Made by a program: the position numbers and the translations under genes | In this document: positions 5,880 to 6,634 of the stretch, one piece after another | How the letters are laid out: every line of letters starts with the position of its first letter | How positions within the stretch are numbered: position 1 is the first letter of the stretch | The notes under the pieces: model-generated | Seen by the model: only the letters and a program-made list of their open reading frames with translations | What the model was told of the DNA's origin: nothing | Databases searched by the model: none | NCBI GenBank assembly: GCA_937967875.1 | Contig: CALBTQ010000486.1 | Span: 1 to 6,634, forward strand | Direction of reading: 5' to 3' | Origin: an uncultured Pseudomonadota bacterium | GTDB lineage: Bacteria > Lernaellota > Lernaellaia > Lernaellales > Lernaellaceae | DNA length: 6,634 bases

Positions 5880-6589
5880 ATGAACCTGCAATCGTGGCGC
5901 GATCGTCGGCAAGCTCTGCAGCCCTGGCACGCCCTTTGGGCGGCGCCGGCGCTGATCCTTCTGCTGCTGGCCTTCACGTTCGTCCACGTGCCCTATCCCC
6001 AGGGGCACGACAGCCTGCAGCACTTTCAAAACGCGATCGCCGTGTCTTACGTCGCGCAGCATCCGCAACTGGAAACGCTGCCGATCCTCCGTTCGCTGGA
6101 ATTTCATTGGCCGCCGCTGGTCTATACGGTCACCGCCGCGCTGCTGCAGGCGATGCGCTCGGTATGGGCGTTCCATCTGACCAGTCTGCTGTTCGCCGCA
6201 TGCTTCATGATTTTCTTCCTGTTCGCCGCGCGCCAAGTGACCACCGATTGGTGGATGGCGCTGACCGCACTGCTGATCGTCTGCGCCTGTCCCTGGTGGA
6301 TGACCGTCGCGCTGTCTTACAACCTCGAATCGGCGCAGCTCGCCGCCACCGCCTTCCTCTGGTGGCTGCTGTTGTCGGGCCGCTATCGCCGCTCCCCGTG
6401 GACCGCGCCGCTGTGGGGGCTGGCCGCCGGGCTGGCGCTGCTGTCGAAAACCGTGATCTTCATCCAGGTGCTGCTGCCGATCCTCGTGGTGCTGATCGTC
6501 AACTTTTATCGCGACCGCCACGAGAAGCGAAAATTGCTGGCCGGCGTTTCGTTCCTGGCCGCGCTCGGCGTCGTCGCCGGTTATTGGTA
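5880..6589 (+). CDS. ArnT/PMT-like (GT-C, GT39-type) glycosyltransferase, C-terminus cut off
   Basis: The insert holds 236 codons plus two bases. The apparent TAA at 6588-6590 uses the first adapter base, so the real gene continues beyond the window; GT-C enzymes of this type usually exceed 450 residues. GT-C proteins transfer sugars from polyprenyl-phosphate donors on the outer face of the cytoplasmic membrane. Hydrophobic segments fall near 21-37, 77-91, 98-118, 125-145, 150-166, 177-190, 191-208 and 218-236. The first outer loop contains PYPQGHDSLQHF (38-49), with D44 the candidate catalytic acid. A GLAAGLALLSK segment (180-190) is typical of ArnT-like proteins. Substrate is unknown. No ribosome binding site is seen before ATG 5880. 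It follows the pgs operon on the same strand but is separated by the hairpin, so a role with poly-gamma-glutamate is not implied. Confidence 0.8.
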
Positions 6590-6634
6590 AGATCGGAAGA
6601 GCGTCGTGTAGGGAAAGAGTGTAGATCTCGGTGG
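6590..6634. other. Illumina P5-side universal adapter (not genomic)
   Basis: The sequence starts AGATCGGAAGAGCGTCGTG and continues through GTGTAGATCTCGGTGG, the reverse complement of the TruSeq universal adapter without an i5 index. Genomic sequence ends at 6589. The first adapter base completes a false TAA stop for the glycosyltransferase. Confidence 0.98.

Noticed and set aside
4466..5977. A 503-codon open frame on the minus strand opposite pgsC and pgsW
   Set aside because: It is a GC-rich antisense shadow: low-complexity, rich in Arg/Gln/Asp/His, no family motif, and it crosses two gene boundaries and the hairpin. The plus-strand frames have clear PgsC and PgsW motifs.
5757..6521. A 254-codon minus-strand frame opposite the glycosyltransferase
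   Set aside because: The product is Gln/Arg/Gly-rich, as expected opposite a Leu/Ala-rich membrane protein, with no motif, and it spans the intergenic hairpin.

Overview
The window is a 6,544-bp piece of bacterial genomic DNA (46-6589) with untrimmed Illumina adapter at both ends (1-45 and 6590-6634). The insert is GC-rich, densely coding, and has short gaps, ATGA overlaps and mostly good Shine-Dalgarno sites. A pgsBCW-type poly-gamma-glutamate operon, a class II photolyase and GC-rich codon use suggest an uncultivated Gram-negative-type bacterium, possibly of the former Deltaproteobacteria or a neighbouring phylum. That placement is a weak inference, because no marker gene is present.

Left half, minus strand, read from about 2846 down to 46: a membrane-linked PlsC-type acyltransferase (2846-1839), a TudS-DUF1722 fusion of the RudS type (1813-857), and the first 268 codons of a class II CPD photolyase (849-46), cut by the insert end. 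The gaps are 25 and 7 nt, so this looks like one operon. The last two genes fit a light-stress theme: RudS-type enzymes remove the UVA-absorbing 4-thiouridine from tRNA, and photolyase repairs UV-made pyrimidine dimers using light.

Centre: a 181-bp divergent intergenic region (2847-3027) with candidate promoters in both directions and several small inverted repeats.

Right half, plus strand: pgsB (3028-4224), pgsC (4221-4667) and pgsW (4664-5809), joined by two 4-nt ATGA overlaps. They encode a membrane-bound ATP-dependent poly-gamma-glutamate polymerase (PgsB + PgsC) and a conserved partner with a large domain predicted to face outside. No pgsA/capA lies within the cluster. A 10-bp GC-rich hairpin (5834-5865) then precedes the first 236 codons of a multi-spanning GT-C/ArnT-like glycosyltransferase (5880-6589). 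Its apparent TAA stop is an artefact made from two insert bases plus the first adapter base.

I see no clearly undescribed system. The points most worth following are the RudS-photolyase pairing, the pgsA-less pgsBCW operon with an uncharacterised PgsW, the false stop codon, and the possibly leaderless start just after the hairpin. No rRNA, tRNA, CRISPR array or mobile element was recognised.
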